From JBEIUO01 sp964549785 (lineage in GTDB: Bacteria > Planctomycetota > Phycisphaerae > Phycisphaerales > UBA1924), in assembly GCA_964549785.1 (NCBI GenBank), contig CAZJXA010000126.1, positions 1-9,610 on the forward strand: 9,610 nucleotides of DNA. Direction: 5' to 3'. Position 1 is the first letter of the stretch. The number at the start of each line of letters is the position of its first letter. Positions 1-7,481 of the stretch are shown piece by piece. The position numbers were made by a program, and so were the translations under genes. Under the pieces are notes generated by a model that worked only from the letters and a program-made list of their open reading frames with translations, had not been told where the DNA came from and ran no database searches.

Positions 1-2000
1 GCCGGCTTCGCGTTGCGATCAACAACCATCCGAACGGTGGCGACGGGTTCGCCGGCGCCTCCCGCTACCTCGTACGTCAGAACGTCCGCTTCGCCCTTCA
101 CGTTCTTCGCCCCAATCGTCGTCACTTTCTGGTCATCGCCCAGCGTGCGAACCAGCATCCGTTCGCCCTTCTCGTTCTCCTCTTTCAGCACCTCGATCGT
201 GCCGGGCCTCGGGTTCGTTCCCGCTTCGGCGCCCACGAGCCGGTAATCCCACACGCCCGTCATCGACGTCAGCGACCCTCCCGGCTCCCGCACCGCCGAC
301 CAATCAAACCGCGTCCCATCCGGCCGAACACCCTGCCCGATCAGCCGCATCGCGTTCCCGTTGTGGTCCGTCACCAGCGCCGCCGACATCGCGTATATGC
401 CTTTTGTCTCGTCCAGCCCCTCGTGGTCGAACGTGAAACTCAGTACCCCGTTGTCCAGCGAGACCTTTTCACCCTTGACGTTCCTGGCGTCCTTGTAAAC
501 AGTGACGCCGTTCTCTTTGGTGATCTCCAGCCGACGCTTGCCCTCCGCCCCCCCGGGAAGCGCAACCGTCCACTCGCCCTCCGCTTCGGCGGGAGGCGCA
601 AACAGAACGTGCTCCACGCCATCCACGAACACCGAGCGATACTTGGACTTCTTGTCAAACACGGGCCCGTCCGTCACCAGCAGGTTCGCCACCTTTCCGA
701 CTTCCACCGTCCCCATCCGTTCCGCCATCGCCAGGAGCCCCGCGGGCTTGGTCGTCAGCGCCGCCAGCGCATCCGCTTCGCTCAAGCCACCTTGGATCGC
801 CATCCGCACGTTGCCGCGAAACTCATCCCGCTCGCGCAGCCGCGCTGTCGTGAACGCGAAGTCGATTCCCGCCGCCTTCACCCGGCTCGGATTCGTCGGT
901 GCCTGCTCCCACGCCATTAACTCCGCTAGTTCCGTCGCCTCCTGCTTCGCCACCGTTCCCACGTCCGGTGCCTTCGGAAAGTTCAGCGGTAGCAGAATCG
1001 ACAGGTGTTCTTCCTTCGCCAGCCCCTCCAACCGCTGATACTCAACGCCGCTCCCCAGCAGCACAAACGACCGCCCAAACTCCTTCGCCACCCGAATTCC
1101 CCGTAACTCTGTCAACTCGTCGCGGCAATCAAAAACAATCGGCCCCGCCCGCGCCGGAATGTCGCCTTCACCGTCTCCGGGTGTCCCAACGCGGCCCGGT
1201 CCGTCCGCGCGAGGCTTGCCGGGCGCACTAACCGCGATCAATGAATCAATTGCATCCGCACCGCCGGTGCGCCGTCCGGCCACCCGTTCGCCCCACTGCC
1301 ACTCGGCATCGCTCAGACACTGCCGCACCAGCGCGATCGCGCCCATCTGGCTGCTCGGATAACCCCCGCCCGTCTCGAAGGACACCGTCTGATAGACCCG
1401 GGTGCGGTACACCGCTGGCCGCGCAGCACTCTTGTCATCCGAAGGCTTCGCCAGGCTCACCAGAGCCGACTGTCCCCGAAACACGCCGCCCTTGGGAGTG
1501 ATGCACGCCGCCGCAAACCCCAACTTCCGCAACCCCGCCGCGGTCGCCTCATCAATGCCCCCGCCGTCCATCGCCGTCCGCTGCGGCGTCACCCCGGCGT
1601 TCCAATGCCGGCCGTTCGTGTCCGCCGCGGGCGCGGGCACATCAATCTCGACGTACGGATCAATGAACGCCGCATAGACGTGGAGGTCTTTCGCGTGCAC
1701 GACCCGCGGCCCCAGCGGCGTGCGACCAGCGACATCATCCTCGGTCCCCACCGCGCCATCGGGCCCGGCTTCACCCGGCAGCACCGCCACGATCAGCCCG
1801 TCGCGGCAGACCACCGTCGCGTGCGTCATTGTTTGCCCTGGCGCTGCATGCAACGTGCAGTCGTGAATCGCAAACCACGCCGGGTCCGCCCGCTTCGGCC
1901 CGTTGGCCGGCGGGGCCAGCGGCCCGGTCGAGGAAGGCTGAGCGAGCGCGGCGAAAGCGCCAAGGAAAACGCCGAGTACCAGCAGGGTGCGCAAAGTCAT
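1..2000 (-). CDS. Secreted amidohydrolase-like protein with degenerate metal site (3' end beyond window)
   Basis: An uninterrupted frame of 666 codons runs from the ATG at 2000 off the left edge. Residues 1-20 form a signal peptide (hydrophobic core, ALA before Q21), so export is expected. Residues about 42-470 have an imidazolonepropionase-type amidohydrolase layout: an N-terminal beta part, then VYAAFIDPYVE (109-118) where active members have PGFIDxHxH, then YPSSQMGAIALVRQ (214-227), LPLNFP (337-342), WEQAPTNP (364-371), and the closing GLSEADALAALTTKPAGLL...GTVEVGKVANLLV. Both His of the HxH motif are replaced (Y, E), and the late metal-ligand Asp appears to be Ala386. Residues 475-666 hold two similar beta-rich modules, each with a GxW start and an NVKGE motif. 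From recall of the family, this matches the inactive first half of about 1000-residue tandem amidohydrolases. No Shine-Dalgarno site is visible. The preceding gene ends 78 bases upstream. The substrate is unknown. Confidence 0.85.
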   Translation of the reverse strand, partial: MTLRTLLVLGVFLGAFAALAQPSSTGPLAPPANGPKRADPAWFAIHDCTLHAAPGQTMTHATVVCRDGLIVAVLPGEAGPDGAVGTEDDVAGRTPLGPRVVHAKDLHVYAAFIDPYVEIDVPAPAADTNGRHWNAGVTPQRTAMDGGGIDEATAAGLRKLGFAAACITPKGGVFRGQSALVSLAKPSDDKSAARPAVYRTRVYQTVSFETGGGYPSSQMGAIALVRQCLSDAEWQWGERVAGRRTGGADAIDSLIAVSAPGKPRADGPGRVGTPGDGEGDIPARAGPIVFDCRDELTELRGIRVAKEFGRSFVLLGSGVEYQRLEGLAKEEHLSILLPLNFPKAPDVGTVAKQEATELAELMAWEQAPTNPSRVKAAGIDFAFTTARLRERDEFRGNVRMAIQGGLSEADALAALTTKPAGLLAMAERMGTVEVGKVANLLVTDGPVFDKKSKYRSVFVDGVEHVLFAPPAEAEGEWTVALPGGAEGKRRLEITKENGVTVYKDARNVKGEKVSLDNGVLSFTFDHEGLDETKGIYAMSAALVTDHNGNAMRLIGQGVRPDGTRFDWSAVREPGGSLTSMTGVWDYRLVGAEAGTNPRPGTIEVLKEENEKGERMLVRTLGDDQKVTTIGAKNVKGEADVLTYEVAGGAGEPVATVRMVVDRNAKP

Positions 2001-2078
2001 TGGAGGGAAGTCTAAGCGAATCCGAAGCCCGAAGCCCTGCAGCACCGCCTGTACTGGCCAACCGCCGTTGCCCGCGTT

Positions 2079-3263
2079 TTATTTTTGCGCCGGGACTGAC
2101 GGCTTCGCGTCCGCGGCCCTTGACCGGTTCGGCTCGTTCATGGCGAGCATCGCCATAGCGGTGCCGTAGGCCGCAGAACGGTCAAAGACTCGGTCGTTCC
2201 ATTCACCACCTTCCTGACGCACCGAGAACAGAAGTCCGTTGATGCGGCGCCGGTACTCCGCCCGCTCGTTCGGCGGCAAACACTCGACGGCCTGCGCGGC
2301 ATACCGGTGCGCGTACATGAAGTAGTACGGTGCTATCGAGTACGGCGCCACATGGGTCCCCGTCTTGGCGCGACGAATGTTGAGCCATTCCCAATGGACA
2401 ATGAAGCCGTCGATGCTGCCCCGCAGGTCGGCGAGGTTGCCTCTGCCCGCCATCAGGAGCGTCGCGTTGGTGACCACCATCCGGCCGACCGCGCCGGGCG
2501 TGGCCTCCATGCGTTTGGGGTCGGAGGGAGCGAAGCCCGCATATTGGATGCTGCCCGACGCGTTGCGGGCTTTCTCAAGAAACGTGATCGCACGCTGCAG
2601 GATGGCATCATCAACCTCGATCCCCGCCGAGCGGGCGGCGAGCAACACCTGAACGGCCGGCCCAGTCATGAACGTGGACGGTGAGCCCTTGGTGTCGCGG
2701 CCATCGGGACGGGCGTAGTTCCAGCCGCCGGTTTCGGGCAGTTCGATGGCTTCGAGCGCCGCCAAATACGACGCGGCGGCGCTCTCGCACGAGGCCGTCA
2801 ACCTCGCGGGCACCACGCCCGCGGTCTTGGCCGCGAGTAGGGCGTCAAGACCGTAGATGTACCCCCAGCCTCGAACGTCGTATCCGCCGTCGTACTTCTC
2901 CTCGCTCATGTCGGCGTCATCGACGCCGTCGACAATAAACGCGAGGCCCCGACTGATCGCTTCGATCCGTTCCTCGTCGTCCTTGAGGCCGGGGGCCTCA
3001 AGGAGAGCCATGATCGCGATCGCGGTGCCCCCGATCCGGTATCCCATCGGAATCTCCCGCCGGACGCGATACACACCCTCGTACGGCCACTCGGAGCGGC
3101 CGTCGCCGGACTGCATCTCGAGCAGGATCGCGACGCCCCGCATGGTGGCGACGTTGACTTCGGCCTCGGTTATCACGATTTTAGCCGAAGCGGCGTCGGG
3201 GTCTTGGGCTCGCGCGAGCGCGGCGAGCGCGAATACCACCACGAACAATGTGATGCGGATCAT
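2079..3263 (-). CDS. Secreted prenyltransferase/squalene-oxidase repeat (alpha/alpha-toroid) protein
   Basis: The protein has 394 residues from the ATG at 3263. That start is chosen because it places a clean signal peptide first (MIRITLFVVVFALAALARA, cleavage before Q20). The frame stays open upstream to 3443, but that part overlaps the preceding gene and looks non-coding; an ATG at 3275 (MLLTMIRIT) is also possible. The mature part is made of helical repeats with Gly/aromatic turns: GGYDVRGWGYIYGLDALL (126-143), GGWNYARP (179-186) followed by TFMTGPAVQVLLAA, and GGEWNDRVFDRSAAYGTAMAMLAM (352-375). This is the pattern of squalene-cyclase-fold repeat proteins common in planctomycetes. I see no DxDD or DCTAE cyclase motif, so it is probably not a terpene cyclase; it may bind a ligand or protein outside the cytoplasm. 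It begins 103 bases after the 7TM-HD gene and ends 78 bases before the amidohydrolase-like gene. The specific function is unknown. Confidence 0.82.
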   Translation of the reverse strand: MIRITLFVVVFALAALARAQDPDAASAKIVITEAEVNVATMRGVAILLEMQSGDGRSEWPYEGVYRVRREIPMGYRIGGTAIAIMALLEAPGLKDDEERIEAISRGLAFIVDGVDDADMSEEKYDGGYDVRGWGYIYGLDALLAAKTAGVVPARLTASCESAAASYLAALEAIELPETGGWNYARPDGRDTKGSPSTFMTGPAVQVLLAARSAGIEVDDAILQRAITFLEKARNASGSIQYAGFAPSDPKRMEATPGAVGRMVVTNATLLMAGRGNLADLRGSIDGFIVHWEWLNIRRAKTGTHVAPYSIAPYYFMYAHRYAAQAVECLPPNERAEYRRRINGLLFSVRQEGGEWNDRVFDRSAAYGTAMAMLAMNEPNRSRAADAKPSVPAQK

Positions 3264-3366
3264 CGTGAGGAGCATACCGGAAATCGGCGTGGAAGGTAAT
3301 CCGTTCACCACGCTCCACCTGAACAAATCAGAAATCCAAGGGCAAAGTCCACCCAAAGGGCAAATC

Positions 3367-5706
3367 TCAGGCCCTCCGCTCTTCCATCTCCCCAACGGGG
3401 TAGTGGATGCGTCCGTGGTACATGCTGCTGACCGTCCTCGCAACGCTCTCGACGATGGCGTGAAGATCCCGCAGCGTCAGTTCGCAATCATCGAACTGGC
3501 CGTCCATCAGGCGTTTGTTGGCAATGCCGCGGACCAGGGCCTCGACGCGGCTCGGCGTCGGCTCCGTGAGGGCCCGGGCGGCCGATTCGACCGCGTCGGC
3601 GATCATCAAGATCGCGGCCTCGCGGGTGCGGGGCTTGGGCCCGGGATAGCGATACTCGAACTCATCCGGCACCACCGTCTCAGGCCCGTCGTCCTCCGCG
3701 CCCAAGTGCGACGGCCCCTCACTCGCGCGGACGCGGGCTCGGTGGTAGAAAAACTCCACCAGAGTCGTGCCGTGATGGCTCTCGATAAAATGAATGACGC
3801 TCCGCGGCAGGCCGAACTCGCGGGCCAACTCCATCCCGTCCTTCACATGGCCCACCACCAGCAACAGGCTCATCGCGGGGCTCAGTTTGTCGTGCCGGTT
3901 GGGTCCGCCCGCCTGGTTCTCGACGAAGTACTCCGGCTTGTTCATCTTGCCGACGTCGTGATAAAGCGAGCCGACATACGCGAGCAGGCCGTCCCCGCCG
4001 ACCGCCTCCGCCGCGGCTTCACAGATACTCGCGACGTTCAGGGAATGGTTGTAGGTGCCGGGGGCCCGCACCTGCAATTCCCGCAGCAAGGGCTGCTTCG
4101 GGTCGCGCAGCTCGATCAGCGTCATTCCGGTCGTCACGTTGAAAGCCCGCTCGATGAGCGGGAGGACAAAGACCGTGACCCCGCCGGCGAGCAAAGCCCC
4201 GGCCGCCGCCAGACCCGCATCAACCAACATCTCGTGCCGAACGCCCTCCACCAGAGGTCGATCGGTGGCAGTCGCCATGGCCGTCGTCAACCCGGTCACG
4301 AACGCCGTGATCAGGCTGGTTCGAAGAAGGCTGTTGCGGTCACGGATTTCCTTGAGTGTCCAGACAACGCACGCGATCCCCGAAACCATCACCATGAGCG
4401 AACCCACGCCCAGCCGCAGCGCCACGCACACCAAAAGGCCGTGGAGAATCCCGTACGCCAGCGCCGAGCGGCGGTCATACGCAACCGCCATCAGCATCGC
4501 CACAAAGATGGTCGGCGTCACGCTCGTCACCGCGATAAAGCCCGGATTGCTGATGGTGGTTCCGCAAGCCGCGGCGAGCGCGACCAAAAGAACCAGCGCC
4601 ACCCCGCCCATCCGGGAGGCACCGGAACTCGCTCGCGGGCAGAAAAGGACGGTGTACCCCGCGAGCGCAACCGTCACGCCGATCGCGACGGCGAGCAGGC
4701 CGGCAAACCGCAACCCTCGCTCCCAAGGCGCGACCGAGAGGTCGTGAACCAGCATCTCCGCTTCGTAGAGGTCCGCCTGGGGCTGCGTGAGCACCTCGCC
4801 TCGCTGGAAAATAACCTGGCCGACCGGGTTGGTGGTGACGACCGGCCCGACGGCTTCGGACGCGACGTTCTGATCCTGGGCGGTAAGGGCCGGGTCGTAC
4901 GTGAAGGTGGGCTTGGGCTCTCTCACCAAGCGGCTGACCACCGCAAGGCGACCCGCTCCCGTGAACCCGGCGAGGCGGGCGGCATCAGCCGCGGCGTCGG
5001 CGAGCAGCACCGCGTCCTCGGCGTTGACGACCTCGCGCTTGAAGACGCGGGCTTCGGCTCCGTCGAGAAGCAACCGAACCTCGGGGCTGCTCCCTTCCTG
5101 GGCGGGCAACTGCCATGTCGCCCTATCAACGATGGGAATCCGCTGGAGAACCGTGCGGAGGGTTGCTCCCTTCGAGACCCAGGGTGCGGAAAGTTCGCCG
5201 CCCGGCGCGTCGTCTTTCAAGGCGACGAACATCTCTTCGGTCAGGCCGAACTGGCTGATCAACTCGGGCGGCACTTTGCTGATATCGTCGGCCGCGGCGA
5301 GTTGGCGAGGCAAGGTTTCGATCGAGGCGACCAGCGCATCGATGCGTCCGAGATCGGCGAGGAAGACGCGTGGCGTCGCTTGGCGGGCCTGTTCTTTGGC
5401 CTGCTGGGTCTGGGCCTTGTCCTCAATGGCGAGTTCGACCCGGGCAATGCGGGTTTCATTCATCACCCGACCGACCTGAACGAGCGACGATTCGCGGCCC
5501 AGCGTGATCAGGCCCGTGGCGAACACCACGAACACCGCCGCGATCAGCAAACCGATCGTCAGTCGGGGGGTTGCAAGGGCATCGAGCGTGCGCTCAAAGA
5601 GACCGTGCTCGCCCACGAGCGTGGCGGAAAGAGTCCGTTGACGGGCCCGAACGCTCCGCGAAAGGGCACCGACGCGGGTTGTTGATTTTCCGGGTTCTTT
5701 GGCCAT
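3367..5706 (-). CDS. PgpH-like 7TM-HD membrane phosphohydrolase (HDIG family)
   Basis: The protein has 779 residues, a usual length for the 7TM-HD family. In order: a cytoplasmic basic N terminus; a membrane segment at about 50-69; an extracytoplasmic domain at about 70-330 (7TMR-HDED type, with the late NPVGQVIFQRGEVLTQPQ motif at 293-310); about seven membrane segments between 333 and 516; then a cytoplasmic HD domain. In the HD domain I see GTYNHSLNVA (H554), YHDVGKMNKPEYF (H583, D584), GHVKDG (H620), ESHHGTTLVEFFY (H644, H645) and IADAVESAAR (D704), so the metal-binding set looks complete. Listeria PgpH of this family hydrolyses cyclic di-AMP; activity on that nucleotide here is an inference. 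The ATG at 5706 has no evident Shine-Dalgarno site. phoH lies 174 bases upstream on the same strand, an order conserved in many bacteria, but ybeY does not follow. A charged stretch at about 660-684, between H645 and the FRYPGPKP-like motif, seems somewhat longer than usual. Confidence 0.94.
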   Translation of the reverse strand: MAKEPGKSTTRVGALSRSVRARQRTLSATLVGEHGLFERTLDALATPRLTIGLLIAAVFVVFATGLITLGRESSLVQVGRVMNETRIARVELAIEDKAQTQQAKEQARQATPRVFLADLGRIDALVASIETLPRQLAAADDISKVPPELISQFGLTEEMFVALKDDAPGGELSAPWVSKGATLRTVLQRIPIVDRATWQLPAQEGSSPEVRLLLDGAEARVFKREVVNAEDAVLLADAAADAARLAGFTGAGRLAVVSRLVREPKPTFTYDPALTAQDQNVASEAVGPVVTTNPVGQVIFQRGEVLTQPQADLYEAEMLVHDLSVAPWERGLRFAGLLAVAIGVTVALAGYTVLFCPRASSGASRMGGVALVLLVALAAACGTTISNPGFIAVTSVTPTIFVAMLMAVAYDRRSALAYGILHGLLVCVALRLGVGSLMVMVSGIACVVWTLKEIRDRNSLLRTSLITAFVTGLTTAMATATDRPLVEGVRHEMLVDAGLAAAGALLAGGVTVFVLPLIERAFNVTTGMTLIELRDPKQPLLRELQVRAPGTYNHSLNVASICEAAAEAVGGDGLLAYVGSLYHDVGKMNKPEYFVENQAGGPNRHDKLSPAMSLLLVVGHVKDGMELAREFGLPRSVIHFIESHHGTTLVEFFYHRARVRASEGPSHLGAEDDGPETVVPDEFEYRYPGPKPRTREAAILMIADAVESAARALTEPTPSRVEALVRGIANKRLMDGQFDDCELTLRDLHAIVESVARTVSSMYHGRIHYPVGEMEERRA

Positions 5707-5773
5707 GGACGGGTGAACGGGTCGGTTGAGAGGTCGTTAGAACCGGTGAGCGGGAACCCGAGAGGCGACGAAT

Positions 5774-5793
5774 GCCGTGATCGTTCGATCGGC
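5774..5793. repeat. Short inverted repeat in the phoH/7TM-HD gap
   Basis: GCCG-TG-ATCG-TT-CGAT-CGGC reads as two 8-base complementary arms with a TG bulge around a TT centre. It lies 68 bases upstream of the 7TM-HD start codon, in the 174-base gap that follows phoH. There is no T-run on either side, so it does not look like an intrinsic terminator. It could be a protein-binding site or chance; AT-rich core promoter elements are not obvious beside it. The remainder of the 5707-5880 gap shows no small gene. Confidence 0.25.
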
Positions 5794-5880
5794 TCAAACG
5801 GCGGGCTGGATGAGGAGTTATCGGTCCTTTTACACGGAAAGGTAGGGTTGAGGCCGGCGAGGCACGAACTCCGGCTTTAC

Positions 5881-6894
5881 TCAGGACTCCGAGCGAAATT
5901 TCTTTGGCCTCGAAACGGGTTTGGCGTCTTCCTCGCCGTAGGCGTCGATGATGCGTTGGACGAGATTGTGACGGACCACGTCGCTTCGGTCGAGGTGCAC
6001 GAACGCGACCCCCGGTGTCTTGGAGAGCTTCGCGGCGGCGTCGACGAGTCCGGTGTCGGCGGCGTTGGGAAGGTCCGTCTGGGTGACGTCTCCGGTGACG
6101 ATCATTTTGCCGCCGTGGCCGAGGCGGGTGAGAAACATTTTCATCTGGCCCTTGGTGGCGTTCTGGGCTTCGTCGAGGATAATGACGGCGTTGTTGAGCG
6201 TTCGGCCCCGCATGAAGGCCAACGGAACGACCTCGACAAGATCGTTCTCCATAAAGCGGCGGATGGTTGAAAAGTCCATCATGTCGTGCAGAGCGTCAAA
6301 CAGCGGGCGAAGATATGGATTGACCTTGTCCTCCAGTCCGCCGGGCAGGAACCCCAGTTTTTCTCCGGCTTCGACCGCGGGCCGCGCGAGAATTACCTTT
6401 CGGACCCGACCTTCCTTCATCAAATGGACGGCGCTCGCCACCGCCAGGTACGTCTTCCCGGTCCCGGCAGGGCCGATCGCGAACACAAGGTCGTGATCGC
6501 GGATGGCTTCCAAGTACGCCTGTTGATTCGGGGTTTTCGGCCGGACGGGCTTGCCCGCCGCGTAGACGTTGAGTCGTCCGTCCCAGGCGGCCAATTCCGC
6601 TGGCGGTTCTGAGGCGTCGGCCTGCCCGCGCTCCCGGGCCGAGATTGTGTTAGAAATCAGGTCGAGAACGGCGGTGCGGGAAAGATCTTCATTCGCGTCA
6701 GCGGCTTCGATCAGGGATTCGAGAACTTGGCGGGCGGCTGCGACCGGGCCGCGGTCGCCGCGGAGGGTGACCTGCGCCTGACGGGCGGTTACGCTTACGC
6801 CCAAGGCTTCCCGGATGAGTTTGAGATTCCGCTCGGCCGGGCCAAGAACCGTAACTCGGCCGGAACCCCCGGGGACTTTGACCGTGACTTCCAA
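5881..6894 (-). CDS. phoH: PhoH-family ATPase (PhoH/YbeZ)
   Basis: The protein has 337 residues when started at the TTG at 6894. That start is preceded by AGGAGG with 9 bases between, and translation gives MEVTVKVPGGSGRVTVLGP, matching the short beta strand that opens this family. An upstream ATG (7182) would add 96 residues of unrelated composition overlapping the divergent gene, so I reject it. Residues 1-65 form the KH-like N-terminal domain (NLKLIREALGVSVTARQAQVTLRG). The P-loop ATPase core follows: Walker A GPAGTGKT (141-148), RPAVEAGEKLGFLPG (171-185), Walker B VIILDEAQN (237-245), VTGDVTQTDLP (266-276), and RHNLVQRIIDAYG (308-320). The length is typical. The family is linked to RNA metabolism and ribosome maturation together with YbeY, but the exact reaction is not settled. 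It is first in a minus-strand run with the 7TM-HD gene and head to head with a small lipoprotein gene. Confidence 0.97.
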   Translation of the reverse strand: MEVTVKVPGGSGRVTVLGPAERNLKLIREALGVSVTARQAQVTLRGDRGPVAAARQVLESLIEAADANEDLSRTAVLDLISNTISARERGQADASEPPAELAAWDGRLNVYAAGKPVRPKTPNQQAYLEAIRDHDLVFAIGPAGTGKTYLAVASAVHLMKEGRVRKVILARPAVEAGEKLGFLPGGLEDKVNPYLRPLFDALHDMMDFSTIRRFMENDLVEVVPLAFMRGRTLNNAVIILDEAQNATKGQMKMFLTRLGHGGKMIVTGDVTQTDLPNAADTGLVDAAAKLSKTPGVAFVHLDRSDVVRHNLVQRIIDAYGEEDAKPVSRPKKFRSES

Positions 6895-6903
6895 TGTAAT
6901 GAA

Positions 6904-6909
6904 CCTCCT
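6904..6909 (-). promoter_or_regulatory. Ribosome binding site of phoH (AGGAGG)
   Basis: On the minus strand, AGGAGG is followed by nine bases (TTCATTACA) and then TTG. This is the strongest Shine-Dalgarno match noticed in the window. It decides the TTG start for phoH, because no ATG or GTG lies at a suitable distance in that frame. An ATT three bases into the spacer is too close to be preferred. If the divergent gene starts at 6899, this site lies inside its coding region on the opposite strand. Confidence 0.8.
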
Positions 6910-6970
6910 GCCTGCGACCGATCTTGGACCGCCGGACCGGGAGTTTAGGGGATGGGGCCGGGCCTTGGCG

Positions 6971-7387
6971 ATGATGTCGCTGGCGGGGGTGTGCTTGGCA
7001 GGCGTGTTGCTGGCTGGGTGCAATGCCCGCCCGGTGGGTGGGCCCCCCCAGTCCGACGGTTCGCCCGTGATGCGCGTGGTGAACGCCGAGTGGGACGACC
7101 TGGAATCCGCCGTGCGGAGTGTGGGGTTCACCACCTCGGCGGCGTTGGTCTCGACCGAGCGGGTTTCGGACTTCGAGGCCATCTTTATTTTCGCGACCGC
7201 CGGAGATACCGCATTGCGGCTCGTCGCGACCCGCGCGACGGCGATGAACGCGGTCGCGATCTCGCTGATGGCAAGAGCCGATCCCTTTGGAGACGTGGAG
7301 TTGGAGACGCAAGTGCTCGGAGCAGTAGCGAGCCGGTTGGCGGCGTTGAACGGCGTGCGCTATGCACCGCTGAAGGGATACCAGTGA
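6971..7387 (+). CDS. Small putative lipoprotein, unknown function
   Basis: From the ATG at 6971 the protein has 138 residues and begins MMSLAGVCLAGVLLAGC. This is a hydrophobic segment ending in a lipobox (LLAGC, lipidated Cys17), so it is probably anchored to a membrane facing the periplasm. The mature part of about 120 residues has no motif I recognise. It contains VVNAEWDDLESAVRSVGF, then FEAIFIFATAGDTALRLVATR, then a helical stretch ending in GAVASRLAALNGVRYAPLKGYQ. The start is uncertain. Starting at 6971 leaves no positive charge before the core. An in-frame ATG at 6899 would add 24 residues including three Arg near the core (EFRGWGRALA), but would begin only five bases from the phoH start. 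Neither has a good Shine-Dalgarno site. The gene is divergent from phoH and convergent with the DUF4262-like gene, with a 94-base gap that shows no clear terminator. Confidence 0.68.
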   Translation: MMSLAGVCLAGVLLAGCNARPVGGPPQSDGSPVMRVVNAEWDDLESAVRSVGFTTSAALVSTERVSDFEAIFIFATAGDTALRLVATRATAMNAVAISLMARADPFGDVELETQVLGAVASRLAALNGVRYAPLKGYQ

Positions 7388-7481
7388 TCGGCGGCCAATT
7401 CCTAGTCCGTCGGTGAGCCGCTCTCCGCACCCCCCACGGGAAGCCGCACTGGCCATACCCGGCGGCCGCCAACTCAACCCT

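Noticed and set aside
363..2158. Several overlapping plus-strand and short minus-strand frames opposite or inside the amidohydrolase-like gene
   Set aside because: They are short, mutually overlapping and Arg/Pro/Ser-rich, while the minus-strand frame from 2000 is open throughout and has a signal peptide and family motifs.
2857..5685. A very long plus-strand open frame (942 codons) opposite the 7TM-HD gene and part of the squalene-cyclase-fold gene
   Set aside because: Its translation is rich in Arg, His, Asp and Gly with no domain or membrane pattern, typical of an antisense frame in high-GC DNA. The minus strand in the same place encodes clear conserved proteins.
5853..5875. GCCGG…CCGGC inverted repeat just after phoH as a terminator
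   Set aside because: Only a five-base stem with a 13-base loop and no T-run following on the minus strand.
6895..7182. ATG at 7182 as the start of phoH
   Set aside because: The added 96 residues are unlike any PhoH N terminus and overlap the divergent lipoprotein gene; the TTG at 6894 has a strong, well-spaced AGGAGG.
7461..7470. Perfect palindrome GGCGGCCGCC between the convergent genes
   Set aside because: Ten-base GC-only palindromes are expected by chance in DNA this GC-rich, and there is no loop or T-run for a terminator.
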